DNA of 64,000 nucleotides from Photobacterium sp. GB-56 (GTDB lineage: Bacteria > Pseudomonadota > Gammaproteobacteria > Enterobacterales > Vibrionaceae), in NCBI RefSeq assembly GCF_003026105.1, contig NZ_PYNW01000002.1:62001-126000 (forward strand). The letters are read 5' to 3'. The translations under genes and the position numbers were made by a program. Positions 18,827 through 29,293 of the stretch are shown piece by piece. Numbering within the stretch: position 1 is the first letter of the stretch; each line of letters opens with the position of its first letter. The notes below the pieces were generated by a model, which had not been told where the DNA came from, made no database searches, and saw nothing but the letters and a program-made list of their open reading frames with translations.

Positions 18827-21800
18827 TTAGTCAAAAGAGGGTTTAGTCATTGGTGCTGTAGCACTGTTTGTTGCTGTTTGGCTACCCGCTGCACGTGTAT
18901 TGGTACGCTCGCGTAATGGTGCCGCTTGAACAACAGAGCCTGAAACATGCTCTTCAGGTGCTGGCGCTTTTGTCATTGCAGAAGCAGCATGGAAACCACG
19001 AGGTGAGGTTGCCATTACCGCCGTTGCTACAGCAGGTAAATCAACAACTGGAGTTACAGGTGATTTCATTTCAACTGTCTCTTCTGTTTTGATCACCGGA
19101 GCTGCGACTTCTTCGACAATAATAGGTTGCTCGATCACTTGTTCTTCAGCAGGCTCAGACTTTATTTCTACTGTTGTTTCTTCTGCTGTAAAGCGTGGGA
19201 AGACTTTACCCATCGCCATTTCAGGAATAGCAACACCAGAAAGTGTCGTTGTTTCAACTGCAACTACTTCAGATTTAGCTTCTACTACTGGTGCATTAAT
19301 GATGATGTCATTTGTTTCAACTTCATCAATCACATCTGCAGCATCGACTTTCTCTTCTGTGATGTTTTTCTCAACAGGTGCTTCAACGGCTGGTTTGATA
19401 CGAGACCAAACTTTGCCCATTGCCATTTCAGGAATTGCAACCCCTGAAGTAGGACGCATTGTTTTTGGTTTCTCAACGATAGAAACAACATTGACCATCT
19501 CGCTAATACTATCAGCAGCATCAATAGCTGCCTGCTCAATAGCATTTGCTTCTTCATTGGTAACAAAGTCAGATTTCTCTACGCGTGTATCACGCATACG
19601 GCGACGGCGTTGACCACTTGCACGTAAGTGACGTGGTGAGCGGCGATTACGGCGTTGAGTGCCTTCTTGCTCTTCATTATCAGCTTGCTCGTCAGTCACA
19701 CCCTGAGTTTGTTCAGGTTTGTCTTGTGCTTCTTTAGCAATGCTAGTTCCCAATGCCATTAATGGTGATGGTGTTTGCTCTACAGCAGTTTCAACAGCTT
19801 CAACTTTTTCGACAGCATCAACGGTTGCATTTTGTTGTTCAACTGATTTTTCAACATTATCTGTGATACGTACTTTTTTACGAAGTTGACGACGCTGGCG
19901 GCGTTGTTTCACTTTTACCGCTTTTTCTTCGCTATCACGTTGTGCATCAACAGGCTGTTCAGTTGTTGCTTTTGCTGTTTGCTCGTCTTGTTGTTGACGT
20001 TGCTGTTTTTGCGCTTGAATTTCTTCTTTACGAGACTGACGCTTCTGCTCTTTCACTTCATCGTTATTACGGTTTTGGCGAGGAGCTTTGGCAGCCTTAT
20101 CGTTTTGCTGTTGACGGTTTTTGTCATTACGGTCATTGCGGCGACGATTTTGGCGTTGCTCGTTATTACGTTCTTGACGCTCGTCATTGTTCTCAACATC
20201 GTTGTTATCACGACTGTTGTCACGGTTATTACGACGGTTGTTATCACGACTGTTGTCACGGTTATTACGACGGTTGTCAGAACGATCGTTGCGACGATTA
20301 TTGTTGCGACGATTATTTTGATTGTTGTTTTGTTCTGTTTTTGCTTCAACAGGTTTCTCTTGTTGCTGTTCAGGGCTACCAGAGAAGAATGACGCTAATA
20401 CAGAGAAGAAGCGGCTCAACAGACCAGGTTTATTGGCTGATGCAGTGGCAGGCTTAGCCGTTACTTTTGGTGTCGGCTTAGTGGCAGGCGTTGCAACAGG
20501 TGCTGGTTGTTTTGGTGCAGTGAACCCTTGAAGTATTGGCTCTTCACGCTTTTTGATGACGCGCTCAGGTTGTGGTGCTTCAATGGCTTCTGCTTCTTTT
20601 AACGCTTCTAACGTTTTAGGAATATGGTAAGAAAGGGTGTCTTGCTCTTCACCTTCACGAATACGCAGAACTTCAAAGTGCGGCGTTTCCATATCAGAGT
20701 TAGGAACGATAACAACACGTACACCATGATACTTTTCAATGTGTTGAACTGATCGACGCTTCTCGTTTAAAAGGTACGAGGCAACAGGTACAGGTACAAT
20801 AGCAAGTACTTGTGAGCTGTTATCTTTAAGCGCTTCTTCTTCAATCAGTCGTAAGATTGATAGTGATAGTGATTCATTGTCACGTACAACACCAGTACCT
20901 GAACAACGAGGACAAACATGGTGGCTTGCTTCTGCAAGAGAAGGGCTTAAACGTTGACGAGACATTTCAAGTAGACCAAAACGTGAGATTCGACCGATTT
21001 GAACTCGTGCGCGATCCATACGAACAGCTTCACGTAAACGGTTTTCAACTTCACGTTGGTGGCGAACAGGTGTCATATCAATAAAATCGATAACAACCAG
21101 ACCACCTAAGTCACGTAGACGTAATTGACGCGCAATTTCATCGGCAGCTTCTAAGTTTGTCTGTAATGCTGTTTCTTCAATATCGCCGCCCTTCGTTGCG
21201 CGAGCAGAGTTGATATCGATAGACGTTAATGCTTCTGTTGGATCAATAACAACAGAGCCACCTGAAGGTAAACGAACTTCGCGCTGGAACGCAGAGTCAA
21301 TTTGGCTTTCAATTTGGTAGTGGCTAAATAGTGGAACTTCCCCCTCGTAACGCTTCACGCGAGACAAGAAATCAGGACGAATTAATTTAATATGATCACG
21401 TGCGCGGTCAAAAATTTTCGGGCTATCGATAAGAATTTCACCGATGTCACGACGTAAATAATCGCGGATTGCACGAACAATCACATTACTTTCTTGGTGA
21501 ATAAGAAACGGAGCTGATTGTGAATCGGCTGCTTCTTTTACTGCATTCCAGTGGTTTAGTAGAACGTTTAAATCCCACTCAAGCTCTTCACCTGATTTAC
21601 CCACACCAGCTGTACGTACAATCAGACCCATACCTTGGGGTAAGTCTAATGTGCTTAATGCAGCTTTAAGTTGGGTACGCTCTTCACCTTCGATACGGCG
21701 AGAAATACCGCCAGCACGAGGGTTGTTAGGCATTAAAACAAGATAACTGCCAGCTAGAGAGATAAAAGTAGTAAGGGCTGCGCCTTTGTTTCCGCGTTCT

Positions 21801-22120
21801 TCTTTATCAACTTGAACGATAACTTCTTGGCCTTCTTTTAGGACTTCCTTGATATTAGGACGACCTTGGTAAGAATAATTGGCAGGGAAGTAATCTTTCG
21901 CAACTTCTTTAAGAGGAAGGAAACCATGACGCTCAGCACCATAATCAACGAACGCTGCTTCCAGACTTGGTTCGATGCGTGTGATGCGGCCTTTGTAGAT
22001 ATTTGCTTTTTTAGATTCGTGACCAGGGCTTTCGATATCAAGATCAAATAGCTTTTGGCCATCAACTAATGCGACGCGCAACTCTTCCTTCTGAGTTGCG
22101 TTAATCAACATTCTTTTCAT
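18827..22120 (-). CDS. rne: Ribonuclease E
   Basis: Essential endoribonuclease and scaffold of the RNA degradosome. The catalytic half (about 1-510) is very close to E. coli: S1 domain at about 38-120, catalytic Asp302 and Asp345, and the zinc-link Cys403/Cys406 (CPRCSGTG). A short amphipathic segment ([17 protein letters not shown], near residue 568) fits the membrane-targeting helix. The C-terminal half is disordered, rich in Asn/Arg/Gln and then Glu/Val. It contains a 12-residue tandem repeat and two copies of [13 protein letters not shown]. Total length is 1097 residues, against 1061 in E. coli. A long 5' leader precedes it. Confidence 0.98.
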   Translation of the reverse strand: MKRMLINATQKEELRVALVDGQKLFDLDIESPGHESKKANIYKGRITRIEPSLEAAFVDYGAERHGFLPLKEVAKDYFPANYSYQGRPNIKEVLKEGQEVIVQVDKEERGNKGAALTTFISLAGSYLVLMPNNPRAGGISRRIEGEERTQLKAALSTLDLPQGMGLIVRTAGVGKSGEELEWDLNVLLNHWNAVKEAADSQSAPFLIHQESNVIVRAIRDYLRRDIGEILIDSPKIFDRARDHIKLIRPDFLSRVKRYEGEVPLFSHYQIESQIDSAFQREVRLPSGGSVVIDPTEALTSIDINSARATKGGDIEETALQTNLEAADEIARQLRLRDLGGLVVIDFIDMTPVRHQREVENRLREAVRMDRARVQIGRISRFGLLEMSRQRLSPSLAEASHHVCPRCSGTGVVRDNESLSLSILRLIEEEALKDNSSQVLAIVPVPVASYLLNEKRRSVQHIEKYHGVRVVIVPNSDMETPHFEVLRIREGEEQDTLSYHIPKTLEALKEAEAIEAPQPERVIKKREEPILQGFTAPKQPAPVATPATKPTPKVTAKPATASANKPGLLSRFFSVLASFFSGSPEQQQEKPVEAKTEQNNNQNNRRNNNRRNDRSDNRRNNRDNSRDNNRRNNRDNSRDNNDVENNDERQERNNEQRQNRRRNDRNDKNRQQQNDKAAKAPRQNRNNDEVKEQKRQSRKEEIQAQKQQRQQQDEQTAKATTEQPVDAQRDSEEKAVKVKQRRQRRQLRKKVRITDNVEKSVEQQNATVDAVEKVEAVETAVEQTPSPLMALGTSIAKEAQDKPEQTQGVTDEQADNEEQEGTQRRNRRSPRHLRASGQRRRRMRDTRVEKSDFVTNEEANAIEQAAIDAADSISEMVNVVSIVEKPKTMRPTSGVAIPEMAMGKVWSRIKPAVEAPVEKNITEEKVDAADVIDEVETNDIIINAPVVEAKSEVVAVETTTLSGVAIPEMAMGKVFPRFTAEETTVEIKSEPAEEQVIEQPIIVEEVAAPVIKTEETVEMKSPVTPVVDLPAVATAVMATSPRGFHAASAMTKAPAPEEHVSGSVVQAAPLRERTNTRAAGSQTATNSATAPMTKPSFD
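20201..20272. repeat. 36-bp tandem repeat inside rne
   Basis: Two identical, adjacent 36-bp units (20201-20236 and 20237-20272), followed by a degenerate partial copy. Read on the minus strand each encodes a 12-residue Arg/Asn/Asp-rich unit of the RNA-binding linker of RNase E. The unit is a multiple of three, so copy-number changes keep the frame. Confidence 0.9.
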
Positions 22121-22370
22121 TATATTGTACTCATTTATTGTCGTTGTATTAGTACGCTAGTTACATCTGTTTTTTGATGGCGCCGGACTCCAAGTCTGAT
22201 GTACGGTTGCAACCTCACGGTTGGAATGCAGGAGTGCTTTCTGGCCACACTTATCAGCCAACTGTATGTGAGATGGTTAGATCTAAAAAATACAGCTGGT
22301 ATCACCACATTGAAGTGGTTGTATCTGTCACATCAAAAAAAAATGTAATTTGACGCACTAAAAAAAACTC
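22121..22370 (-). promoter_or_regulatory. Long structured 5' leader of rne
   Basis: The 436-bp gap between rne and rluC holds the rne leader and both promoters. On the minus strand it contains several short hairpins, including a 5-bp stem closed by a GUGA-type loop (22210-22223) and a GACT/AGTC stem near 22188-22198. In E. coli the rne leader (rne5 element) lets RNase E cleave its own mRNA and so control its level. I infer the same role from position and structure, but I did not match the element base by base. Confidence 0.5.
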
Positions 22371-22556
22371 CGATAACCCTAACGTCTTACGCCATTTGCT
22401 GCGTTGATTATCTGAGTTGTATAAAAAATAGCCATAAAGATGATTATATGCTCATCTTGTCAATGAAGTAGACAAAAAAACCTACCTCAGCACACAATGA
22501 TAGCAGGCTCACTTTTTTGCGGCAATCTGCTTTATTTGCATGATACAATCAAACCT

Positions 22557-23501
22557 ATGACAGAAGATAAACCTAAAGTGCAATTCATCGACATTAGCGA
22601 TGACTTTGCAGGCCAGCGGATTGATAATTTTCTCCGCGCTAGGCTTAAAAACGTACCAAAAAGTATGATTTACCGCATTTTGCGTAAAGGCGAGGTGCGA
22701 GTAAACAAAAAACGTATTAAACCTGAATATAAATTGCAGGATGGTGATCTAGTACGCTTACCGCCGGTTTTTGTTCCTGAAAAAGAAGAACAAGCGCCAG
22801 TCAGTACCAAGTTGAATAAAGTCGCTGAATTAGAGCATTGCATCATCTATGAAGATGATCATATGTTAATTCTGAATAAACCATCAGGGACAGCAGTTCA
22901 TGGCGGCAGTGGCTTAAAATTTGGTGCTATTGAAGCATTACGAGCGTTACGCCCTGATGCGCGATTTTTGGAACTCGTTCACCGAATTGACCGTGATACC
23001 TCGGGCATTTTGTTAGTGGCAAAGAAGCGTTCAGCTCTTCGTCAATTACAAGAGCAATTTAGAAATAAAACGGTGCAGAAATATTACTTCGCTTTAGTAA
23101 TGGGGGAATGGAAAGCGAATTGCCGAAAAGTCACTGCACCTTTGTTAAAAAATGAAGTAAACAGCATTGTACGTGTTAACCCACAAGGTAAAGCATCCGA
23201 TACGCGTTTTAAAGTATTAGAGCGATTCTCACAGGCAACATTGGTACAAGCTAGCCCTGTAACGGGTCGTACGCATCAGATCCGTGTGCATTGTCAGTAT
23301 GAAGGCCATCCTATTGCTTGGGATGATCGATATGGTGATCCACGTTTTGATGCTTACACTAAAAAAACAGGTTTAGGGCGTTTGTTCCTTCATGCTGCAA
23401 ATATCAAATTTACGCATCCAAGTACGGATGAAGCGATGGATATTAGCGCGCCAATGGAACCGGTTTTAGAACGTTGTTTGGAAAAGCTACGTCAAATGTA
23501 A
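22557..23501 (+). CDS. rluC: 23S rRNA pseudouridine(955/2504/2580) synthase
   Basis: Makes three pseudouridines in 23S rRNA. The protein is 314 residues from the ATG at 22557, which aligns with E. coli RluC; an earlier in-frame ATG at 22497 would add 20 unmatched residues. An S4 RNA-binding domain (about 20-80, AGQRIDNFLRARLKNVPKS, RKGEVRVNKKRIKPEYKL) is followed by the RluA-type catalytic domain with HRIDRDTSGILLVAK, which holds the catalytic Asp. It is divergent from rne, as in E. coli. Confidence 0.97.
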   Translation: MTEDKPKVQFIDISDDFAGQRIDNFLRARLKNVPKSMIYRILRKGEVRVNKKRIKPEYKLQDGDLVRLPPVFVPEKEEQAPVSTKLNKVAELEHCIIYEDDHMLILNKPSGTAVHGGSGLKFGAIEALRALRPDARFLELVHRIDRDTSGILLVAKKRSALRQLQEQFRNKTVQKYYFALVMGEWKANCRKVTAPLLKNEVNSIVRVNPQGKASDTRFKVLERFSQATLVQASPVTGRTHQIRVHCQYEGHPIAWDDRYGDPRFDAYTKKTGLGRLFLHAANIKFTHPSTDEAMDISAPMEPVLERCLEKLRQM

Positions 23502-23509
23502 CCAAAGTG

Positions 23510-23541
23510 AAAGGCGAGGAAATCGTCTCGCCTTTTGTTTT
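23510..23541. terminator. Terminator between rluC and yceF
   Basis: A 9-bp stem (23510-23518 with 23527-23535) with T after it. It lies between two convergent genes. Confidence 0.8.
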
Positions 23542-23577
23542 GCACGACTTTTTTTCACGAATGTTAGTGAGTAAGTC

Positions 23578-24159
23578 TTATAAGACCGAAACGCCCTCAT
23601 TAGCTAACATCTCAGTTAATGCAATTAAAGGTAATCCTACGAGCGTGTTAGGGTCACGCCCTTCAAGTTTATCAAATAGTGCAATTCCTAAACCTTCACT
23701 TTTAAAACTCCCTGCACAATACAAAGGTTGCTCTTTTCTCACGTAATTTTCAATTTGTTGTGGCGTAAGTGTTTTAAAGTGAACATGAAAAGGTTCACAA
23801 ATGACTTGTGTTGATTGTGTTTTTGCATTGTAAACACATAGCCCTGTGTAAAAGGTAATGGTTTTTCCACTTGCGGCTTGTAATTGCTTACAAGCATTTT
23901 CTTCAGTATGGGGTTTGCCTAAGATTTTCCCATCAATCACACAAACTTGATCTGATCCTATAATAAGAGAATCTGGGTAAGTGCTGGCGCAAGCTTTGGC
24001 TTTTAATTGTGCAAGTCGACAGACTAACTGTTGGGCAGATTCTGTGGCTAATGCCGTCTCATCAGTTTCAGGGCTTGCTGTTTCAAAAGGGATCGCTAAC
24101 TTTTCGAGTAGCATTTTTCGGTAAGGGGAGGTTGATGCCAGTAATAATGGTTGTGTCAT
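23578..24159 (-). CDS. yceF: Maf-like 7-methyl-GTP pyrophosphatase
   Basis: Maf/HAM1-fold nucleotide pyrophosphatase that hydrolyses m7GTP and perhaps other modified nucleotides. The 193-residue protein starts [20 protein letters not shown] and carries IIGSDQVC near residue 67, the YceF-type variant of the catalytic motif, then [13 protein letters not shown] near the end. It is convergent with rluC and divergent from yceD. The same gene set surrounds it in E. coli. Confidence 0.95.
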   Translation of the reverse strand: MTQPLLLASTSPYRKMLLEKLAIPFETASPETDETALATESAQQLVCRLAQLKAKACASTYPDSLIIGSDQVCVIDGKILGKPHTEENACKQLQAASGKTITFYTGLCVYNAKTQSTQVICEPFHVHFKTLTPQQIENYVRKEQPLYCAGSFKSEGLGIALFDKLEGRDPNTLVGLPLIALTEMLANEGVSVL

Positions 24160-24580
24160 AACAATGTTCTACACATCTAGAATGAATTTTAATACAGCAA
24201 TGATATAGCAAGTTTCACTATGATTGCTGCAACTTTTATTAGGATTATATTGAATTGAGATTGTTGTATTACGGTTGTTTCATTCCACAATTCGGTGTAT
24301 GTTCCGCATAATTTGTTAGATCCCCAACGTGGCCAATGACGAGACTTATATTGTTCAAAATATATGAGAGTTATTGACAGCGACTGCATATGATCATACG
24401 GCTATGTTAGTTGCTTTGTGCGTTATATTGGGTGTTATTTCATCGATTGTTCCGACACGATCAAGTGATTGAGTAGCAGACATTTAAACTTTTATTACTG
24501 AGATGTGGTGTCGAAGCGTTTTGTAATTTTCATCACAGCATGAGAATTGGTCAAAAGCTGTTAAATCACACACATTTCCT
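24160..24580. other. Intergenic region between yceF and yceD
   Basis: About 420 bp between divergent genes. It should hold the yceF promoter and upstream elements of the yceD promoter. I see no gene in it; a 66-codon frame on the minus strand has no start signal or recognisable product. Confidence 0.5.
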
Positions 24581-24609
24581 TTGACTCAAACAGACTATAA
24601 GGCTAATAT
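24581..24609 (+). promoter_or_regulatory. Strong sigma-70 promoter of the yceD-rpmF-fab cluster
   Basis: TTGACT (24581-24586) and TAATAT (24604-24609) are separated by exactly 17 bp, a near-consensus promoter. The expected start of transcription, about 24616, is only a few bases before the yceD ATG at 24619, and no ribosome-binding site precedes that ATG. Confidence 0.8.
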
Positions 24610-24618
24610 TCGCGCCCT

Positions 24619-25137
24619 ATGCAAAAGGTAAAATTGCCGCTAAAGGTAGATCCAGTACGTACAGCACAAAAAAGACTCGATTATGATGGCATCATCAAAG
24701 CCGATCTTTTGTCTCGCCTAGCTGAATCAACCCAGAGCGTAATAAGTGATGCAAACGTCAACTTGTCTTTTGACCTTGACCAACGTCGTATTCCTTTCAT
24801 CCGCGGTATCGCAGATGTAGACGTGATGTTGACCTGCCAGCGATGTCAGGGAGAATTTCCACACCATATTCATGTGGAATTCTGTTATAGTCCGGTTCGC
24901 AACGAAGAAGCCGTAGATGAGTTACCGGAAGCCTATGAGCCGACAATCGTCGACGAAAATGGCGAGATCAACCTGATTCAACTTGTTGAAGACGAATTGA
25001 TTCTGGAATTACCACAAGTCGCAATGCACGACGATGCTGATTGTAAAATTGGCTCGAAGAACATGTCTTTTGGTGAGATCCCCGTTGCTGATGAGCGTCC
25101 GAATCCGTTTGCAGTATTGAAAAATCTTAAGAGTTAA
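24619..25137 (+). CDS. yceD: YceD (DUF177), 23S rRNA accumulation protein
   Basis: Small protein of the DUF177 family, required for normal 23S rRNA accumulation in some organisms and encoded upstream of rpmF almost everywhere. The 172-residue protein starts [20 protein letters not shown], matching E. coli YceD from its first residue, and has the CQRC motif near residue 74. The promoter lies so close that the mRNA may be leaderless. It leads the yceD-rpmF-plsX-fab gene string. Confidence 0.94.
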   Translation: MQKVKLPLKVDPVRTAQKRLDYDGIIKADLLSRLAESTQSVISDANVNLSFDLDQRRIPFIRGIADVDVMLTCQRCQGEFPHHIHVEFCYSPVRNEEAVDELPEAYEPTIVDENGEINLIQLVEDELILELPQVAMHDDADCKIGSKNMSFGEIPVADERPNPFAVLKNLKS

Positions 25138-25157
25138 ATTTAACAGGAGTAGGGTTA

Positions 25158-25328
25158 ATGGCCGTACAAAAGAGCAAAAAATCACGTGCAGCACGTGGTA
25201 TGCGTCGTTCACACGATGCCCTAACTACAGCAGCAGTTTCTGTAGATAAAGCATCTGGTGAGACTCACCTACGTCACCACGTGACAGCTGACGGTTTCTA
25301 CCGTGGCCGCAAGGTTATCAACAAGTAA
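25158..25328 (+). CDS. rpmF: 50S ribosomal protein L32
   Basis: Ribosomal protein bL32, 56 residues, starting [20 protein letters not shown] and ending GRKVINK. An AGGAG-type site (25145-25149) lies upstream. It sits 20 bp after yceD and 12 bp before plsX, the arrangement conserved across Gammaproteobacteria, which couples ribosome and lipid gene expression. Confidence 0.98.
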   Translation: MAVQKSKKSRAARGMRRSHDALTTAAVSVDKASGETHLRHHVTADGFYRGRKVINK

Positions 25329-25340
25329 GGTTGAACCTTG

Positions 25341-26363
25341 ATGGGTCTTACCGTTGCACTTGATGCAATGGGCGGGGATTTCGGTCCTCAAGTAACAGTG
25401 CCTGCCGCCGTGCAGGCACTGTTGCATTCGCCTGAGCTCAAACTTATTCTTTTTGGTGATCTAAGTGCAATCACTGCGCAGTTAACTCTCCTTAATAAGC
25501 TTAACCATCCTAGGCTAACGATCGTGCATTGCGATACCGTTATCGCTAACGAAACACGCCCATCACAAGCCCTTCGACATAGTAAAGGCTCATCTATGCG
25601 TATGGCATTAGATGCAGTTGCAGCAGGCCAAGCAGATGCATGTGTCAGTGCCGGTAATACTGGCGCACTCATGGCATTATCACGCTTTGTGTTGAAACAA
25701 CTTCCGGGGGTTGAGCGTCCTGCATTAATTTCAGCGATACCCAATCGTGGTGCAAATCCAACATGGCTCCTTGATCTTGGCGCGAATGTGTCTTGTGATG
25801 CTGATACTTTATTCCAGTTTGCAGTTATGGGCTCTGTTCTTGCTGAACAAACCTTAGGTACTACACCACGTGTCGCATTATTAAATATTGGTGAAGAAGA
25901 GATCAAAGGTAATGATTTGGTTAAACGTTGTGCTGAAATGTTGATTCAATCTCCGGATATCAATTATGTTGGCTACGTTGAAGGTCACCAACTTTATTCA
26001 GATAAAGCCGATGTTATTGTGTGTGATGGTTTCGTTGGAAATGTGAGTTTAAAGACCAGTGAAGGGGTCGCAAACTTATTTATTGAACGGATAAAACATG
26101 CAATAGGTCGTAACCCTATTCGACGCATTATTGCTAAATGGCTGTTTAGTGAGCTCTTTGAAGGCTTGCAACAGTTGAACCCCGACCAGTATAACGGTGC
26201 AAGTCTGTTAGGATTGCGCGGTATTGTGGTGAAAAGCCATGGAAGTGCTGATACTGTCGCTTTTGCCAACGCGATAAGCGAAGCGGTTTACGAAGTTAAA
26301 CGACAAATACCGAATAAAATCAGTGACCGTTTAGAAGAGGTCCTACTCGAGAGGCACTATTAG
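25341..26363 (+). CDS. plsX: Phosphate acyltransferase PlsX
   Basis: Makes acyl-phosphate from acyl-ACP for phosphatidic acid synthesis. The protein is 340 residues from ATG 25341 (a TTG codon just before is not needed). Family motifs: [11 protein letters not shown] at the start, [10 protein letters not shown] near residue 105, LDLGANV near 143, [11 protein letters not shown] near 175, VCDGFVGNV near 225, [15 protein letters not shown] near 280. It is peripheral to the inner membrane in relatives. It is followed 5 bp later by fabH. Confidence 0.97.
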   Translation: MGLTVALDAMGGDFGPQVTVPAAVQALLHSPELKLILFGDLSAITAQLTLLNKLNHPRLTIVHCDTVIANETRPSQALRHSKGSSMRMALDAVAAGQADACVSAGNTGALMALSRFVLKQLPGVERPALISAIPNRGANPTWLLDLGANVSCDADTLFQFAVMGSVLAEQTLGTTPRVALLNIGEEEIKGNDLVKRCAEMLIQSPDINYVGYVEGHQLYSDKADVIVCDGFVGNVSLKTSEGVANLFIERIKHAIGRNPIRRIIAKWLFSELFEGLQQLNPDQYNGASLLGLRGIVVKSHGSADTVAFANAISEAVYEVKRQIPNKISDRLEEVLLERHY

Positions 26364-26368
26364 TCTTC

Positions 26369-27325
26369 ATGAATAGCAAAATTCTAGGAACTGGCAGCTA
26401 CCTGCCACAACAAGTACGCTCGAATGCGGACTTAGAAAAAATGGTAGAAACAAGCGATGAGTGGATTGTGACACGAACAGGTATTCGTGAGCGCCGTATT
26501 TCGTCTGAAGATGAAACTGTTGCCGTAATGGGCTACCAAGCCTCGTTAAAGGCAATTGAGATGGCGGGGATTGATAAAGAAGATATCGATCTGATCATTG
26601 TTGCCACCTCTAGCGCCAGTCACACATTTCCATCAGCAGCTTGCCAAGTGCAAGGTATGCTAGATATTAAAGGCTGTCCTGCATTTGATTTATCAGCGGC
26701 ATGTACAGGCTTTGTTTATGCGTTAAGTGTTGCTGATCAGCATATCAAAACGGGTATGGCGAAAAATGTACTTGTTATCGGTTCTGATGCACTTTCTCAT
26801 TGCTGTGATCCAGAGGATCGCTCAACCATTATTTTATTTGGTGATGCGGCGGGTGCGGTTGTGATTGGTGCGAGTGAAGAGCCTGGCATTATTTCAACGC
26901 ATTTATATGCTGATGGCCATTTTGGTGGTTTATTAAGTCTTGCAGTACCAGAATATGGTAAAGATTTTGATGCTAACAAGTGGCTTTACATGGCAGGTAA
27001 CGAAGTCTTTAAAGTAGCGGTAACCCAGTTATCGAACTTAGTGAAAAGTACGCTGGCTGAAAATAACATGGATAAGTCTGAGTTAGATTGGCTTGTACCT
27101 CACCAAGCAAATATGCGTATTATCTCAGCGACGGCGAAAAAATTATCAATGTCGATGGATCAAGTTGTGGTTACGCTTGATCGTCATGGTAATACGTCGG
27201 CTGCAACAGTCCCAACAGCATTAGATGAAGCGGTTCGTGATGGCCGTATTCAACGCGGTCAAACATTATTACTCGAAGCGTTTGGTGGCGGTTTTACTTG
27301 GGGCTCAGCATTAGTGAAGTTTTAA
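26369..27325 (+). CDS. fabH: 3-oxoacyl-ACP synthase III
   Basis: Starts fatty-acid synthesis by condensing acetyl-CoA with malonyl-ACP. The 318-residue protein has the catalytic Cys112 in SAACTGF, the active-site His in VPHQANMRI near residue 245 and Asn in RHGNTSAA near 275. Length and motifs match E. coli FabH. It follows plsX with 5 bp between them; a long inverted repeat separates it from fabD. Confidence 0.98.
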   Translation: MNSKILGTGSYLPQQVRSNADLEKMVETSDEWIVTRTGIRERRISSEDETVAVMGYQASLKAIEMAGIDKEDIDLIIVATSSASHTFPSAACQVQGMLDIKGCPAFDLSAACTGFVYALSVADQHIKTGMAKNVLVIGSDALSHCCDPEDRSTIILFGDAAGAVVIGASEEPGIISTHLYADGHFGGLLSLAVPEYGKDFDANKWLYMAGNEVFKVAVTQLSNLVKSTLAENNMDKSELDWLVPHQANMRIISATAKKLSMSMDQVVVTLDRHGNTSAATVPTALDEAVRDGRIQRGQTLLLEAFGGGFTWGSALVKF

Positions 27326-27364
27326 TCAAGTGATTAAACATTACTGATTTGCTTTTATTTTTAG

Positions 27365-27403
27365 TGCATTAAAACTAATAAGCAATATATTAGTTTTAAT
27401 GCA
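27365..27403. repeat. Perfect 16-bp inverted repeat between fabH and fabD
   Basis: Arms 27365-27380 and 27388-27403 pair fully around a 7-nt loop. It lies about 40 bp after fabH and 43 bp before fabD. No T run follows, so it could be an RNA-stability hairpin, an attenuator or an operator. Confidence 0.8.
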
Positions 27404-27445
27404 TATTAATCGACTAATGATTAGTCAATAAAGAAGGATTCTCGA

Positions 27446-28375
27446 ATGTCTAAGTTCGCGATTGTTTTCCCAGGTCAGGGCTCTCAAACCGTTGGTATGC
27501 TAGCTGAATTAGCAGAACAATTTGATGTGGTTAAAGAAACGTTCTCTGAGGCATCTGATGCGCTAGGTTACGATCTTTGGGCGTTAGTTCAAAACGGTCC
27601 AGCAGAAGATTTAAACCAAACACAACGCACTCAGCCTGCATTGTTAACAGCATCTGTTGCAATCTGGCGTGTATGGCAGCAGCAAGGTGGTGAACAACCA
27701 ACGGTTCTTGCAGGTCACAGCCTAGGTGAATACTCAGCACTCGTATGTGCTGGTGTTATCGATTTTAAAGCAGCGGTTAAACTGGTTGAGCTACGCGGCC
27801 AACTTATGCAGGAAGCAGTACCGGCTGGTGTTGGTGCTATGTCTGCAATTATCGGCCTTGATAACGATGTAATTGCGAAAGCATGTGAGGAAGCGGCACA
27901 AGGTGAAGTTTGTTCTCCTGTCAACTTCAATTCACCAGGTCAAGTTGTTATTGCGGGTAATAAAGAAGCGGTAGAGCGTGCAAACGTAATATGTAAAGAA
28001 GCGGGCGCTAAACGTGCACTTCCTCTTCCTGTATCTGTGCCTTCTCACTGCGCATTGATGAAACCTGCGGCGGATAAACTTGCAGTAGCATTAGAAGCTA
28101 TCGCATTTAATGCGCCGTCTGTACCTGTTATTAACAATGCTGACGTGGCAACAGAAACTGATCCTGCAGCAATCAAGTTTGCACTTGTTAAACAGCTATA
28201 CAGCCCGGTACGTTGGACTGAATCAGTTGAGCGCATGGCTGCTGAAGGTATCGAAGAATTATTAGAAATGGGGCCTGGTAAAGTATTAACTGGTCTAACC
28301 AAGCGTATTGATCGCGCACTTAGCGGTGCTGCAGTTAATGATATTGCTTCATTAGAAGCGGCTGTGGCTAAGTAG
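27446..28375 (+). CDS. fabD: Malonyl-CoA:ACP transacylase
   Basis: Loads malonyl groups from CoA onto ACP. The 309-residue protein has FPGQGSQ at residues 8-14, the catalytic Ser92 in GHSLGEYSAL and the catalytic His in VPSHCALM near residue 200. The ATG follows AAGGA. It is 26 bp upstream of fabG in the conserved fab gene order. Confidence 0.98.
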   Translation: MSKFAIVFPGQGSQTVGMLAELAEQFDVVKETFSEASDALGYDLWALVQNGPAEDLNQTQRTQPALLTASVAIWRVWQQQGGEQPTVLAGHSLGEYSALVCAGVIDFKAAVKLVELRGQLMQEAVPAGVGAMSAIIGLDNDVIAKACEEAAQGEVCSPVNFNSPGQVVIAGNKEAVERANVICKEAGAKRALPLPVSVPSHCALMKPAADKLAVALEAIAFNAPSVPVINNADVATETDPAAIKFALVKQLYSPVRWTESVERMAAEGIEELLEMGPGKVLTGLTKRIDRALSGAAVNDIASLEAAVAK

Positions 28376-28401
28376 TCATTAAGCTTTAAAGAGGATTTAC
28401 A

Positions 28402-29136
28402 ATGAGCCTGGAAGGTAAAGTTGCACTAGTTACAGGTGCAAGCCGTGGTATCGGCCGTGCAATTGCTGAAATTTTAGTAGAGCGTGGCGCAACAGTTATT
28501 GGTACTGCAACATCTGAAAGTGGTGCTGAAGCTATCAGTGCATATCTTGGTGATAAAGGTAAAGGTCTTGCTCTAAATGTGACGTCACCTGAGTCTATTG
28601 AATCAGTTTTAAAACAGATTAAAGCAGATTTTGGCGATGTTGACATTTTGGTGAACAATGCTGGTATCACTCGTGATAATCTATTGATGCGCATGAAAGA
28701 TGATGAATGGCAAGATATCCTTGATACGAACCTAACATCTATCTTCCGCCTTTCTAAAGCGGTACTGCGTGCAATGATGAAAAAACGTAATGGTCGTATC
28801 ATCAGTATTGGCTCTGTTGTGGGTACTATGGGTAATGCGGGTCAAACGAACTACGCAGCAGCAAAAGCTGGCCTATTAGGTTTCACAAAATCCATGGCAC
28901 GCGAGGTAGCTTCTCGTGGTATTACAGTTAACGCAGTCGCTCCAGGTTTTATCGAAACAGATATGACTAAAGCGTTAAATGATGACCAACGTGCAGCAAC
29001 ACTTGCAAATGTACCTGCTGGTCGTTTAGGTGATCCGCGCGAAATTGCAGCAGCGGTTGCATTTTTAGCCTCAGATGATGCTGCTTACGTAACGGGCGAA
29101 ACTTTGCACGTTAACGGCGGTATGTACATGATTTAA
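28402..29136 (+). CDS. fabG: 3-oxoacyl-ACP reductase
   Basis: NADPH-dependent short-chain dehydrogenase that reduces beta-ketoacyl-ACP. The 244-residue protein has the cofactor motif TGASRGIG near residues 12-19, NNAG near 86, the catalytic Ser in IGSVVG near 138 and the YxxxK pair in NYAAAKAG near 151-155. Its length equals that of E. coli FabG. Confidence 0.98.
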   Translation: MSLEGKVALVTGASRGIGRAIAEILVERGATVIGTATSESGAEAISAYLGDKGKGLALNVTSPESIESVLKQIKADFGDVDILVNNAGITRDNLLMRMKDDEWQDILDTNLTSIFRLSKAVLRAMMKKRNGRIISIGSVVGTMGNAGQTNYAAAKAGLLGFTKSMAREVASRGITVNAVAPGFIETDMTKALNDDQRAATLANVPAGRLGDPREIAAAVAFLASDDAAYVTGETLHVNGGMYMI

Positions 29137-29293
29137 TCAAAAGATTTGCAATACTTAATGACGCAAGTCAAACTGACCTAGTTTTATGATAAAATCGTGG
29201 TTTGACCAGCACTATGAGTGTTGCAACTTTTGTCGTAATGAATAAACTACAGCAAATCGCATTAGCGAATTCTTGTTAAGGAAATATATTAGT

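Noticed and set aside
20201-20272. Regular repeats that could be mistaken for a CRISPR array
   Set aside because: The units are directly adjacent without spacers and encode in-frame amino-acid repeats of RNase E.
19886-20392. Long frames on the strand opposite the repetitive part of rne
   Set aside because: They are produced by the biased Arg/Asn codons of RNase E and give hydrophobic, repetitive nonsense.
24189-24389. 66-codon minus-strand frame upstream of yceF
   Set aside because: It lies in the expected promoter region, shows no recognisable product and has no start signal.
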